24,773 nt of DNA from Dokdonella_A sp038237055 (GCA_038237055.1 JBBRZD010000009.1:1-24773), one strand, 5' to 3'; positions 7,719 through 16,191 are shown, counted from the first letter of the stretch. The notes: generated by a model from the sequence alone, not told the origin. Made by a program: numbers and translations.

Positions 7719-7730
7719 TCACCCGGGTGA
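7719..7730. promoter_or_regulatory. Perfect 12-bp palindrome next to the CRP/Clp site
   Basis: TCACCCGGGTGA is a perfect inverted repeat that directly follows the CRP/Clp-like site. It could be an operator for a dimeric repressor controlling the exporter operon. It is too compact to form a stable RNA hairpin. The cognate regulator is not visible in the window. Confidence 0.4.
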
Positions 7731-7789
7731 TCGCGGCGCCTTGCGAGGTTGTTTGGTTGCGACGAGTCTATGGCAGACTTGGAGACCGT

Positions 7790-9058
7790 GTGTCGCAGGA
7801 ATCAGGAAACGTGGAGAAGTCGGACTTGTTGCAACAATTGCGCATCGACCGCAGCGAGCCCGCGGCGGCCTCGCGTGGGCCGGGATTCTGGTTCGGCGTG
7901 GCGATTGCCGTGGTGGTACTGCTGGCACTCGGCGCCGGTGCTTGGTGGATGCTGGTTGGCGGCAAGACGTTTGTCGTCGAGACTGCGACCGCAGCGGCAC
8001 CCGCCGGAGCCAACGCGGCTTCGACCGCGGTGCTGCAGGCGACCGGCTACGTGACCGCGCGGCGCGAGGCGACAGTCTCGGCACAGATCTCCGGCACCAT
8101 CGTCGATGAGCATGTCGAAGAAGGCGAGCATGTCGAGGAAGGTCAGGTGCTCGCGCATCTGGACGATTCGGCGCAGCGCGCCACGCTCGCGCAGGCAACC
8201 GCCCAATTCCAGGTTGCGCAGTCGCAACTCGCGCTGTTTCAGGCGCAAATCGCGCAAAGCCGGCGCGACCTCACTCGGGCCGACGACCTCGTCGCGCGCA
8301 AGTTGGTCTCGCGTCAATCGGCCGAGGTAGCGCGCACGCAGGTGACGACGCAGGAATCGCAGCTCGCCTCGCAACGCGAGCAGGTCAAGCTCGCACAGGC
8401 CGGCGTGCAGGCTGCCCACGTGCAGCTCGACTATTGCACGGTACGCGCACCGTTCAAGGGCGTGATCGTTGCGCGATCCGCGCAGGTTGGCGAGATCGTG
8501 TCGCCGTTTTCTGCAGGAGGCGGCTTCACGCGCACAGGCATTGCGACCATCGTCGACATGGATTCGCTGGAGGTCGAGGTCGATGTCAACGAGTCCTACA
8601 TCAATCGGGTCACCGCGAACCAGCCGACCGAGGCGGTGCTCGATGCGTATCAGGACTGGAAGATTCCCGGCCACGTGATCGCGATCATCCCGACCGCCGA
8701 TCGCAGCAAGGCGACCGTGAAAGTGCGCGTCGCGCTAGACCAGAAGGACCCGCGCATCGTGCCTGACATGGGCGTGCGCGTGTCATTCCTCGAGCAGACC
8801 CAGTCGGCTGGCGCGGCCGCGGCGCCCGCGCCGAAAGGCGTGCTGGTGCCGGCCGACAGCATCGTGCAGCGTGCAGGAAAGGATGCGGTTTTCGTGGTTG
8901 AGGCGGGCAAGGCGAACCAGCGCAGCATTACCCCGGGTCAGAGCTATGCGGATTTACGTCTGGTCGAGGGCATCGCGGTTGGCGTAAGCGTGGTGCGCCA
9001 GCCACCGCCAGAAATGACCGACGGTGCGCGCCTGACCCTCAAGGCAGCTGCGAAATAG
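7790..9058 (+). CDS. Periplasmic adaptor (membrane fusion) protein of a MacAB-like ABC exporter
   Basis: A 422-residue HlyD/MacA-type adaptor that links an inner-membrane transporter to the periplasm or an outer-membrane channel. It has a cytoplasmic N-terminus (1-32), one membrane anchor (about 33-55), a split biotinyl-lipoyl domain (about 85-125 and 215-240, with APFKGVIVARSAQVGEIV), a long alpha-helical coiled-coil hairpin rich in Gln/Ala (about 128-212), and a beta-barrel domain (about 256-335). The GTG at 7790 has GGAG five bases upstream; an alternative GTG at 7811 would remove seven residues. It is the first of four same-strand genes with short gaps, followed by an ATPase and two permeases, so the set is one operon. 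A CRP/Clp-like site lies upstream. The exported substrate cannot be inferred. Confidence 0.9.
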   Translation: MSQESGNVEKSDLLQQLRIDRSEPAAASRGPGFWFGVAIAVVVLLALGAGAWWMLVGGKTFVVETATAAAPAGANAASTAVLQATGYVTARREATVSAQISGTIVDEHVEEGEHVEEGQVLAHLDDSAQRATLAQATAQFQVAQSQLALFQAQIAQSRRDLTRADDLVARKLVSRQSAEVARTQVTTQESQLASQREQVKLAQAGVQAAHVQLDYCTVRAPFKGVIVARSAQVGEIVSPFSAGGGFTRTGIATIVDMDSLEVEVDVNESYINRVTANQPTEAVLDAYQDWKIPGHVIAIIPTADRSKATVKVRVALDQKDPRIVPDMGVRVSFLEQTQSAGAAAAPAPKGVLVPADSIVQRAGKDAVFVVEAGKANQRSITPGQSYADLRLVEGIAVGVSVVRQPPPEMTDGARLTLKAAAK

Positions 9059-9129
9059 TACTGGCGGATTCAAACCAATTGAACGATTCCGGTATGCGCC
9101 GGAACGACGACATCAGGCGAGGGCAGGCA

Positions 9130-9816
9130 ATGGGCACACTGGTTGAAATTCGCGACGTCAGCAAGACGTATGAGCGTGGCAAGCAAAAGGTCGAGGTATT
9201 GCATCACGTCAATCTTGATATTGCGCAGGGCGATTTCCTCGCGCTGATGGGTCCGTCGGGCTCGGGCAAGACGACGCTGCTGAACCTGATTGGCGGCCTC
9301 GATTCGCCCACCAACGGCAGCCTCGCCGTGGGCGGGGAGCGCATCGACAAGCTCGGCGAAGGCGCGCTGGCGAAATGGCGCGCATCGAACGTCGGTTTCA
9401 TCTTCCAGTTCTACAATCTGTTGCCGATGTTGTCGGCACAGAAGAATGTCGAATTACCCTTGCTGTTGACCAAGCTTTCGGCGGCGCAGCGCAAGAAAAA
9501 TGCGTCCATCGCGCTGCAGCTGGTCGGTCTTGCCGATCGCGGTTCGCACAAGCCGACCGAGCTCTCCGGAGGCCAGCAGCAGAGGGTCGCGATCGCGCGT
9601 GCGATCGTGTCCGACCCGACCTTGCTGGTGTGCGACGAACCGACCGGCGATCTCGATCGGCAGTCCGCCGAGGAAGTGTTGGGTCTTCTGCAGACGCTCA
9701 ATCGTGAACATGGCAAGACCATCATCATGGTCACGCATGACCCGAAGGCGGCGGAGTATGCGAGCCATACGCTGCATCTGGACAAGGGCACGCTGGTGGA
9801 AGACGCACATGCGTGA
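9130..9816 (+). CDS. ABC transporter ATP-binding protein (MacB/LolD type)
   Basis: A 228-residue nucleotide-binding subunit that powers the exporter from the cytoplasmic face. All ABC motifs are present: Walker A GPSGSGKTT (41-49), Q-loop Gln93 in IFQFYNLLP, signature LSGGQQQRVAIARA (145-158), Walker B LLVCDEPTGDLD (165-176) and the H-loop His203 in MVTHDP. The DEPTGDLD form and short length put it in the MacB/LolD/FtsE group. The ATG at 9130 was chosen over a frame-open start at 9079 because the sequence MGTLVEIRDVSKTYERG matches the usual N-terminus and AGGGC lies upstream. It lies 71 bases after the adaptor and 42 before the first permease. Unlike E. coli MacB, where ATPase and permease are fused, here they are separate chains. 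Confidence 0.95.
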   Translation: MGTLVEIRDVSKTYERGKQKVEVLHHVNLDIAQGDFLALMGPSGSGKTTLLNLIGGLDSPTNGSLAVGGERIDKLGEGALAKWRASNVGFIFQFYNLLPMLSAQKNVELPLLLTKLSAAQRKKNASIALQLVGLADRGSHKPTELSGGQQQRVAIARAIVSDPTLLVCDEPTGDLDRQSAEEVLGLLQTLNREHGKTIIMVTHDPKAAEYASHTLHLDKGTLVEDAHA

Positions 9817-9858
9817 TTCTTGTTCTTCCGGGCGGACATCGCTTAGCGGAGTGCGGTC

Positions 9859-11022
9859 ATGAAATACCTGCATCTGGTCTGGGCTGCGCTGTTCCGGCGC
9901 AAGACCCGCACGATCTTCACGTTGATCTCGGTATTGGCCGCCTTCCTGTTGTTCGGTCTGCTCGACTCGGTGCATAGCGCATTCTCGGGAGCAGGCAGCA
10001 CGGTTGCCGGCGTCGATCGACTGATCACGATCTCCAAGGTCAGTTTCACCGTATCATTGCCGAAAAGCCTGCTGCCACGCATTCAGGCGATTCCCCATGT
10101 GAAGGAAGTCGCGTACGCGAACTGGTTTGGCGGGATCTACCAGGATCCGAAGAACTTCTTTCCGAACGAGGCGGTCAGCGACAATTATTTCGACGTATTT
10201 TCCGAGTTCCAATTGTCGCCACAAGAGCGCGATGCATTCCGCAAGACGCGCACTGGCGCGGTGGTGGGGGCTGCTCTCGCGACCAAGTTCGGCTGGAAGA
10301 TCGGCGACAAGATTCCCCTGCAGGCGACGATCTTTCCGCAGAAGGGCGGCGTGAACGCATGGACTTTCGATCTGGTCGGCATCTTCCAGTCGGCTGATCC
10401 GAAACAACGTGCACAGGAAGGCCAAATGTTCTTCAACTGGGACTATTTCGATGAAGCGCGCCAATTCGGCAATGGCGGAATTGGCTGGTACATCGAGCGC
10501 CTGACCGATCGCAATCAGGCCGACCAGGTTGCCAAGGCCGTCGATGCGCTGTCAGCCAATTCCGATCACGAGACCAAGACCCAGACCGAAAACGCGTTCA
10601 ATGCGTCGTTCGTCGGCCAGTTCGCGGATATCGGCCTGATCGTCGGCGCAATCATGGCCGCCGTGTTCTTCACCCTGATTCTGCTGACCGGCAACACGAT
10701 GGCGCAGGCTGTGCGCGAACGTATCCCGGAACTCGCGGTGCTGAAGACGATTGGTTTCTCGAACAAGAGCGTGCTTGGCCTGGTATTGGCCGAATCCATT
10801 CTGCTGATCATGCTCGGTGGTGTGCTCGGCCTCGCGATTGCAGGCGGCGTCGTTAGTGCGATCAAGGCGTCACTCGGCAGCGGTATCCCAATGGCGCCGG
10901 TCGATGCGTGGACCTGGGTGCGCGGAGTCGCGTTGATGATCGGCATCGGCATCGTGGTGGGCGCTTTGCCAGCGCTGCGTGGCATGCGTCTGCGCATCGT
11001 TGATGCGTTGGCTGGTCGATAG
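9859..11022 (+). CDS. ABC transporter permease, FtsX/MacB type (first of two)
   Basis: A 387-residue inner-membrane subunit of the MacB-like exporter. Its topology is that of the family: TM1 (about 19-40), a large periplasmic domain (about 45-250, MacB_PCD-like), and three C-terminal helices (about 255-281, 304-333 and 353-372) making the FtsX domain. The segment MAQAVRERIPELAVLKTIGFSNKSVLGLVLAES (281-313) is the conserved coupling region that touches the ATPase. The ATG at 9859 has GGAG upstream. It ends with TAG 11 bases before the next permease GTG. The first residues MKYLHLVWAALFRRKTRTIFTLISV are typical of this family. With the next gene it probably forms a heterodimer. Confidence 0.93.
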   Translation: MKYLHLVWAALFRRKTRTIFTLISVLAAFLLFGLLDSVHSAFSGAGSTVAGVDRLITISKVSFTVSLPKSLLPRIQAIPHVKEVAYANWFGGIYQDPKNFFPNEAVSDNYFDVFSEFQLSPQERDAFRKTRTGAVVGAALATKFGWKIGDKIPLQATIFPQKGGVNAWTFDLVGIFQSADPKQRAQEGQMFFNWDYFDEARQFGNGGIGWYIERLTDRNQADQVAKAVDALSANSDHETKTQTENAFNASFVGQFADIGLIVGAIMAAVFFTLILLTGNTMAQAVRERIPELAVLKTIGFSNKSVLGLVLAESILLIMLGGVLGLAIAGGVVSAIKASLGSGIPMAPVDAWTWVRGVALMIGIGIVVGALPALRGMRLRIVDALAGR

Positions 11023-11033
11023 GGAGAATTCCG

Positions 11034-12353
11034 GTGCGCATACTCAAACGGTTCCTGTCCGGCCTCGGCACACTCGTGCTGCTGGTGGCCGGTGTCATGA
11101 TCCTGATGTGGGCCCCGTGGCCCGTGCTGCTGGTCGCGCTGCTCGTGCTCGCCGCATGGATGGGTCTGACCCGGAGTGGGCACCAGGCCGCGTCGGTGAG
11201 TTGGGTCGGTCTTTCGACGCTGCCGCAGCGACTCGGGTCGTCTTCGGTCGTGGTCATCGGCATTGCCGGCGTGGTCGGTGTGCTGGTCGCGCTGCTCGCG
11301 ATGGGCGAGGGTTTTCAGGCGACGCTTCAGGAAACCGGCAGCGCAGATACGGTCGTCGTCATGCGTGCCGGTGCGCAGGCGGAGCTCAATTCCGTACTCG
11401 ACCACGACAGCGTGACCCTGATCTCGCAGGCCGCCGGAGTGCTCAAGGACAAGGATGGCAGGCCCATTGCGTCGCCCGAACTCGTCGTTGTCGCGTCGCT
11501 GCCGAAAAAGAGCAGCGGGCTCGATTCCAATGTAGAGATTCGCGGCGTTGGTCCGCAGATATGGGCGTTGCATGCCGACTTGAAGATCATCGAGGGTCGC
11601 GCATTCAAACCCGGCCTGCGTGAGCTGATGGTCGGCAAGGGTGCACGCAGTGAGTTCTCGAACGTCGACGTGGGCTCCACGTTGAACCTCAACAACCAGG
11701 CGTGGACCGTCGTCGGCGCGTTCGATTCGCACGATGCGCACAACTCCGAACTGTGGGGCGACTCCGACGTGGTGGGTGCGACGTACCGGCGCGGTTCCAG
11801 CGCGTCGCTGGTTACCGCACGGCTGACCTCGGCCAGCGCGTTCGATGCGTTCAAGGCGGCGCTGGCAAGTGATCCGCGCCTCAAGGTCGATGTGAAAACG
11901 ACGCGCGACTACTACAGCGAGCAATCGGCCAATCTGACCAGGCTGATCCGCATCCTCGGGCTGTCGATCGGCATGATCATGGGCATCGGTGCGGTCTTTG
12001 GCGCTCTGAACACGATGTACGCCGCCGTTGCGACGCGTGCGCGAGAAATCGCAACGTTGCGTGCCATCGGGTTCAGCGGTCTTCCGGTCGTGGTGTCGGT
12101 GCTGCTGGAAACCATGTTGCTGGCCCTGGCTGGTGGGCTCTTGGGTGCAATCGTTGCCTGGCTGCTGTTCGACAACTACACGGCGTCGACCCTCGGCAAC
12201 AACTTCAGCCAGGTCGTGTTCGCGTTCAAGGTGTCGCCGGCACTGATCTGGAACGGGATCAAGTGGGCGCTTGCAATTGGTTTCATCGGCGGACTGTTTC
12301 CAGCGTTGCGCGCGGCGCGCTTGCCGGTGACGACCGCTCTGCGCGAACTGTGA
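11034..12353 (+). CDS. ABC transporter permease, FtsX/MacB type (second), with extra N-terminal helices
   Basis: A 439-residue partner of the preceding permease. It has the same core: a transmembrane helix at about 72-90, a periplasmic domain (about 95-300), and a C-terminal FtsX domain with helices at about 305-332, 352-380 and 406-424, including the coupling segment AVATRAREIATLRAIGFSGLPVVVSVLLET (331-360). It differs in having one or two additional hydrophobic helices before the core (about 9-45), which the four-helix MacB permease lacks. The GTG at 11034 is preceded by AGGGAG at eight bases. It is the last gene of the operon; a strong GC hairpin follows eight bases after its stop. The two permeases are clearly different in length and sequence, so they are not a recent duplication. 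Confidence 0.92.
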   Translation: MRILKRFLSGLGTLVLLVAGVMILMWAPWPVLLVALLVLAAWMGLTRSGHQAASVSWVGLSTLPQRLGSSSVVVIGIAGVVGVLVALLAMGEGFQATLQETGSADTVVVMRAGAQAELNSVLDHDSVTLISQAAGVLKDKDGRPIASPELVVVASLPKKSSGLDSNVEIRGVGPQIWALHADLKIIEGRAFKPGLRELMVGKGARSEFSNVDVGSTLNLNNQAWTVVGAFDSHDAHNSELWGDSDVVGATYRRGSSASLVTARLTSASAFDAFKAALASDPRLKVDVKTTRDYYSEQSANLTRLIRILGLSIGMIMGIGAVFGALNTMYAAVATRAREIATLRAIGFSGLPVVVSVLLETMLLALAGGLLGAIVAWLLFDNYTASTLGNNFSQVVFAFKVSPALIWNGIKWALAIGFIGGLFPALRAARLPVTTALREL

Positions 12354-12360
12354 GTTTGGC

Positions 12361-12390
12361 GGCGCGCGCGGCATCAAGGCTGCGCGCGCC
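12361..12390. terminator. GC-rich hairpin between convergent operons
   Basis: Arms GGCGCGCGCGGC (12361-12372) and GCTGCGCGCGCC (12379-12390) pair over 12 positions with one G-T wobble and loop ATCAAG. It begins seven bases after the stop of the second permease and 35 bases before the convergent fatty-acid transporter stop. No T-tract is present, so it may work in both directions with Rho. Confidence 0.6.
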
Positions 12391-12424
12391 AGCTCGTATT
12401 CGCCACTAAACGCGCTGATGGTAC

Positions 12425-13846
12425 TCAGGGCATGACGGGCGGATGGTAGGTGAGAGTGAGGCCCAGCGCCCACAGCATGAACAGCACGAGCGGCAGGTGC
12501 ACGACGAGTTGGATGAAGGTGAAACCGACGATGTCGCGCGCCTTCAGGCCGAGTATCCCCAGTAGCGGCAGCATCCAGAACGGATTGATCAGGTTCGGCA
12601 GCGCCTCGGCGGCGTTGTAAACCTGTACCGCCCAGCCGAGATGCACGTGCAGATCGTTCGCGGCCTGCATTACATATGGCGCCTCGATGACCCACTTGCC
12701 GCCACCGGAAGGCACGAAGAAGCCGAGCACGGCCGAATACGCGCCGATGACCAGCGCGTAGGTTTCCTTCGATGCAAGCGTCACGAATAGCGCTGCCAGA
12801 TGGTGCGCGAGCGTCTGGCCATCGCTGCCCTTCGCCATGGTCAGGATGCCGGCGATGCCGCCGTACAGCGGAAACTGGATCAGCACGCCGGTCGCCGCTG
12901 GCACGGCGCGAGCGACCGCATCGAGGAACCGGCGCTGTCGCCAATGCAACAGCAAGCCGGCAATCAGGAAAAGGAAGTTGTAGGTATTGAGATTCGATAT
13001 CGCGCTGACAAAACCCTTGGCCACGATTTCCCTGCCGAGCCAGGCGATGCCGAGTACGCCGATCGCGACACTCAACAAGGGACTGTATTCGAGCCATTCT
13101 CCGGGGCGTCTGCGGGTGGCAGCACTGGTCGAGACCGCGGGTTCGAGATCGACACCGCATGCGGCCGCGTCTCGCGCGGTTTCTTCCGCGGGCGCCGTCC
13201 ACCACGCGATCAGCATCGATACCGCGATAAGGACGGCCGTGAGCAACATGGATTGCCACAGCAAAATCGTCTCGCTGAACGGGACAACGCCGGTGATCTT
13301 CAGGACCGGTGCGGGCAGGCTCGCGGGATTGGCCTGCAGTTGCGCCGCCGATGAACTCAGTCCCATCGCCCAGCTCGCGCCGAGGCCAAGGTAGGCGGCG
13401 GCTCCCGCAGCACGATAATCGAAACGCAAATCTGCACGTCGCGCGAGAGCACGCACGAGCAGGCCGCCGAAAATCAGACTGAAACCCCAGTTCAACAGCG
13501 ACGCAAGCATGCTGACCAGCGCGATGTAGGCGATTGCGCTGCGACCGCTGCGCGGAACGCGTGCGAGGCCATCGACGATTCTCGCGACCGGCGGCGATGT
13601 CGCAACGACGTAACCACCGACGACGACGAAGACCATCTGCATCGTGAAGGGAATCAGGCTCCAGAAGCCGTCGCCAAATGCGCCGGCCGTCACGACCGGC
13701 CCCGCGCCGATTCCAAGCGCAGCGAGTGCGACAATGACCACGCCAAGCGCGGCAAACGCAAAGGCATCCGGAAACCAGCGTTCGGCCCAAGCCGCCGAGC
13801 GAAGTGCGGCGTGCGCCATCCAGGTATCGTGCGAACGTTCAGTCAT
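12425..13846 (-). CDS. Short-chain fatty acid transporter, AtoE family
   Basis: A 473-residue polytopic inner-membrane protein resembling AtoE/short-chain fatty acid permeases (PF02667). About a dozen hydrophobic stretches are visible. Family-like segments include MAHAALRSAAWAERWFPDAFAFA near the N-terminus, LLNWGFSLIFGGLLVRALARR, PLYGGIAGILTMAKGSDG and FFVPSGGGKWVIEAPYVMQAA; the last two are conserved among AtoE proteins and probably line the substrate site. The ATG at 13846 was preferred over a GTG at 13876 because GGAG lies at proper distance upstream and MTERSHDTW gives the usual length. No acetoacetate-degradation genes (atoDAB) are adjacent, so the assignment to butyrate or acetoacetate is by family only. 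It is downstream of the yedA-like gene, separated by 97 bases. Confidence 0.85.
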   Translation of the reverse strand: MTERSHDTWMAHAALRSAAWAERWFPDAFAFAALGVVIVALAALGIGAGPVVTAGAFGDGFWSLIPFTMQMVFVVVGGYVVATSPPVARIVDGLARVPRSGRSAIAYIALVSMLASLLNWGFSLIFGGLLVRALARRADLRFDYRAAGAAAYLGLGASWAMGLSSSAAQLQANPASLPAPVLKITGVVPFSETILLWQSMLLTAVLIAVSMLIAWWTAPAEETARDAAACGVDLEPAVSTSAATRRRPGEWLEYSPLLSVAIGVLGIAWLGREIVAKGFVSAISNLNTYNFLFLIAGLLLHWRQRRFLDAVARAVPAATGVLIQFPLYGGIAGILTMAKGSDGQTLAHHLAALFVTLASKETYALVIGAYSAVLGFFVPSGGGKWVIEAPYVMQAANDLHVHLGWAVQVYNAAEALPNLINPFWMLPLLGILGLKARDIVGFTFIQLVVHLPLVLFMLWALGLTLTYHPPVMP

Positions 13847-13943
13847 GGCAGATCTCCGCAGCGCAAGATCCAACACTATTCGCGGTATCGCGTTCTCTGC
13901 AAGTCAAGCGTGGTCGACTGTTCGCGCAGAGGCGATGCGCGCG

Positions 13944-14864
13944 TCAGCTGCGTTCGCGTGCAACGGCGATAAGCGCGACGCCTGCGAGGATCACGCCCAT
14001 CGCGACGATGTCGAACGGATGCACGATCTCGCCACCGAACAGCGCGCCGACCAGTACTGCGACCGGCGGATTCACGTAGGCGTAGCTCGTCGCGAGAGCA
14101 GGCCGCACGGTGTGCAGCAGATACAGATAGGCGCTGAATCCGACCAGTGAACCGGCGATTGCCAGATAGACCACCGCAAGGCTTGCAGACAACGGCGGCG
14201 CTACCGGCCAACGTTCGCCGATCGTGAGCGCGAAGACCAGCAACAGGGCGCCGCCCGTCAGCATCTGTGCCGCCGTGTTCATTGCCGCCGCCGGCATGTC
14301 GCGACTTTTGCTCCAGACCGAGCCGAATGCCCACGAGCCCGCGGCGACGATGAGAGCCAGCGCACCGAGCGGAGATCCGCTCATGCTGCCGCTGAGATTG
14401 AGCAGGATCACACCGGCGAAGCCGACACAGAGCCCGAGCCATTCCATGCGTCGCGGCCAATGGCCGTATAAACCGCCAAACACGGCGGCGAACAGCGGCA
14501 TGCTGGCGACGGCGACCGCGGACAATCCGGATGCGACGCTCTGTTCGGCATAGCAGACGAGGCCGTTGCCGAAGCCGAGCAGCATTGCGCCCGTCAGCGC
14601 GGAGTTGATCCATTGCACACGTGTCGGCGCCGCCTTGCCGCGCCAGCGCAGGAACGCGTACAGAACGCCGCCGGCACAGAGGAAGCGCACGGCCGCCATC
14701 AGGAACGGTGGATAGGTGGCAACGCCGACCTTTATCGCGAGATAGGTCGAACCCCACACGAAGTAGAGCGAAACCAGCGCGACGGGAACCAGCACGGCGC
14801 GACTCAGGAACACAGGCGCTGGCGGCTGCGTTTCGACGGCAGTGCAGTTGGAGGGGTCATTCAT
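13944..14864 (-). CDS. yedA: EamA/DMT-superfamily exporter, YedA-like
   Basis: A 306-residue inner-membrane protein with ten predicted helices in two EamA repeats, the drug/metabolite transporter fold. Several stretches closely resemble E. coli YedA: VWGSTYLAIKVGVATYPP near the N-terminus, GFGNGLVCYAEQSVASG in the first repeat, SWAFGSVWSKS in the middle, and ATSYAYVNPPVAVLVGALFGGE in the second repeat. Such proteins export amino acids or metabolites; the substrate is unknown here. The ATG at 14864 gives a short hydrophilic tail before the first helix, but no good Shine-Dalgarno is seen. The frame is open to a TTG at 14957 just past the stop of the Ada-like gene; I consider this less likely. 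It may be co-transcribed with the Ada-like gene 96 bases upstream. Confidence 0.85.
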   Translation of the reverse strand: MNDPSNCTAVETQPPAPVFLSRAVLVPVALVSLYFVWGSTYLAIKVGVATYPPFLMAAVRFLCAGGVLYAFLRWRGKAAPTRVQWINSALTGAMLLGFGNGLVCYAEQSVASGLSAVAVASMPLFAAVFGGLYGHWPRRMEWLGLCVGFAGVILLNLSGSMSGSPLGALALIVAAGSWAFGSVWSKSRDMPAAAMNTAAQMLTGGALLLVFALTIGERWPVAPPLSASLAVVYLAIAGSLVGFSAYLYLLHTVRPALATSYAYVNPPVAVLVGALFGGEIVHPFDIVAMGVILAGVALIAVARERS

Positions 14865-14960
14865 GGGGTGGGATGGTCGGGCGGGCAGGTCGGCGCGCAG
14901 CCGCGTGATTGCAAAGGATACGGGTTCCGTTGGCCCCTGCGCGAGACCCGGTCTCAACGA

Positions 14961-15821
14961 TCAGGGTGGAGCCACTCGCGATTCCAGCGTGAGCAGGCGC
15001 TGCTTGCGCGGCGGTCCCCAGCGCCAGCCACCGGGCTGGCCATCCGCCCGTACGACGCGATGGCAGGGAACGACGAAGGCAAGTCGGTTCGATGCGCAGG
15101 CGCGCGCGACGGCACGCGCTGCGCGTGGTGCTTCAATCGCGTCGGCAATCTGCGCATAACTGCGTGTCTCGCCGCGCGGAATACGCGTGAGTGCTTGCCA
15201 GACCCGCCACTGGAATGCGGTGGCGCGCAGGTCGAGCGGCGGCAGCGGCGCAGCGGACGGCACTGCGCCGGAAAGTTCATTGAGCACACGATCGATCATG
15301 CTGCTCAGCCACTCGTCGCGGCCGCTGTCGATACGTTCGATGCGCGCCTTCGGAAACTCCGCGCGCAGCTCGGCCAGCAAGGTGTCGTCGTCGCTGCCGA
15401 TCGATACGGCACAGATGCCGCGTTCGGTTGCGGCGACTAGGAGCTGCCCAAGTACGGTTGCGAGTGTGGTGTAGCGCAACTCGGCACCTGCGCCACCATT
15501 GCGATAGTCGGCGGGCGTCATCCCGAGCAACGCATTGGCCTGCTCGTAGACGCGACTGCCCGAGCCGAAGCCGGCGTCGTAGACCGCATCGGTGACGCGG
15601 CCACCGTGGCGCAGCGCAGACTTGAAGGAATCGAGTTTGAGTTGGCGCGCGTATTCGGCTGGCGACAGGCCAAAGCGCGCACGAAAGCGTCGCTGCAGAT
15701 AGGTTGGGCTGAGGCCGACTGCCTGCGCCAGATCGCCGAGGGACGTATTCTCGCCGTGTGCGGATTCGATCAGTGTCCGAGCGTGTTCGAGCGGGTCGTC
15801 GCTATGCATTTGTGCGTTCAT
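14961..15821 (-). CDS. Ada-like protein: AraC-type helix-turn-helix fused to O6-methylguanine-DNA methyltransferase, lacking the AdaA zinc domain
   Basis: A 286-residue suicide DNA-repair protein that takes alkyl groups from O6-methylguanine onto a cysteine. The N-terminal part (about 10-107) is an AraC-type HTH domain, with LGDLAQAVGLSPTYLQRRFRARFGLSPAEYAR and VYDAGFGSGSRVYE. The C-terminal part (about 115-283) is the methyltransferase with the active site FVVPCHRVVRADG, Cys253 being the acceptor, and the upstream RGETRSYAQIADAI helix. E. coli Ada has an extra N-terminal domain of about 80 residues whose Cys38 repairs methylphosphotriesters and switches on ada transcription. That domain and its four zinc cysteines are absent, so this protein cannot use the known switch. 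Several starts are possible (GTG 15830, ATG 15821, ATG 15809); none extends far enough to add the missing domain. Confidence 0.88.
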   Translation of the reverse strand: MNAQMHSDDPLEHARTLIESAHGENTSLGDLAQAVGLSPTYLQRRFRARFGLSPAEYARQLKLDSFKSALRHGGRVTDAVYDAGFGSGSRVYEQANALLGMTPADYRNGGAGAELRYTTLATVLGQLLVAATERGICAVSIGSDDDTLLAELRAEFPKARIERIDSGRDEWLSSMIDRVLNELSGAVPSAAPLPPLDLRATAFQWRVWQALTRIPRGETRSYAQIADAIEAPRAARAVARACASNRLAFVVPCHRVVRADGQPGGWRWGPPRKQRLLTLESRVAPP

Positions 15822-15876
15822 GGCTCGCACGATACGTCGCGCCAGACGACCTCGCTATCCGATTCTTGCGCCGAAG

Positions 15877-16191
15877 TCAGTGCGAGGACGCAGGGGGTGC
15901 ATGCCGCGATGGCGATGCCGGCACGACCGTGAATTCACCTTCGATCACGCCAGGCGATGGTGCAGCGGGTGCGCTTGCCGTGCCGGTGCCGGATCCAGGA
16001 CTTGCGGAGGCCGGTGACGCGGAACGCAAAGCGCGCACGACCATGAAAATCGCGCCACCAACGGCGAGCGCAATCAGGGCGAACACGCTGAACGCAATCA
16101 GCAAAGCCGCTACGACGAGGCCGATGACGCCGACCAGAAGGCGGGCCAGCGGATGCTGCAGCCGGTAAGCGCGGAACGAACCATGGAACAT
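15877..16191 (-). CDS. Small membrane protein of unknown function
   Basis: A 104-residue protein I do not recognise. It has a basic N-terminus (MFHGSFRAYRLQHPLAR), one long or two tightly packed hydrophobic segments (about 17-55, very rich in Val, Ala, Leu and Ile), and a cytoplasmic or periplasmic tail rich in Ala, Ser, Pro and Gly (about 58-104) containing the stretch GVIEGEFTVVP. The ATG at 16191 was chosen because GGAG lies eight bases upstream; the frame continues to 16449 with a translation that looks non-coding. It lies upstream of the Ada-like gene on the same strand with a 55-base gap, and is divergent from the Rieske gene. Codon usage agrees with neighbours. Confidence 0.65.
   Translation of the reverse strand: MFHGSFRAYRLQHPLARLLVGVIGLVVAALLIAFSVFALIALAVGGAIFMVVRALRSASPASASPGSGTGTASAPAAPSPGVIEGEFTVVPASPSRHAPPASSH

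Larger units (their letters stand above)
7447..7789. other. Divergent intergenic region before the exporter operon
   Basis: About 340 bases separate the FAH-family gene (minus) from the exporter operon (plus). The left two thirds show only low-quality short open frames. The right part holds a CRP/Clp-like site and a perfect palindrome, listed separately. No RNA gene or protein with recognisable domains is seen. Confidence 0.5.

Noticed and set aside
10566..13790. Very long minus-strand open frame (1074 residues) across the exporter permeases and the fatty-acid transporter
   Set aside because: It is antisense to two well-supported permeases and out of frame with the AtoE-like gene. The translation is rich in Arg, His and Gln with no domains, a product of high GC codon bias.
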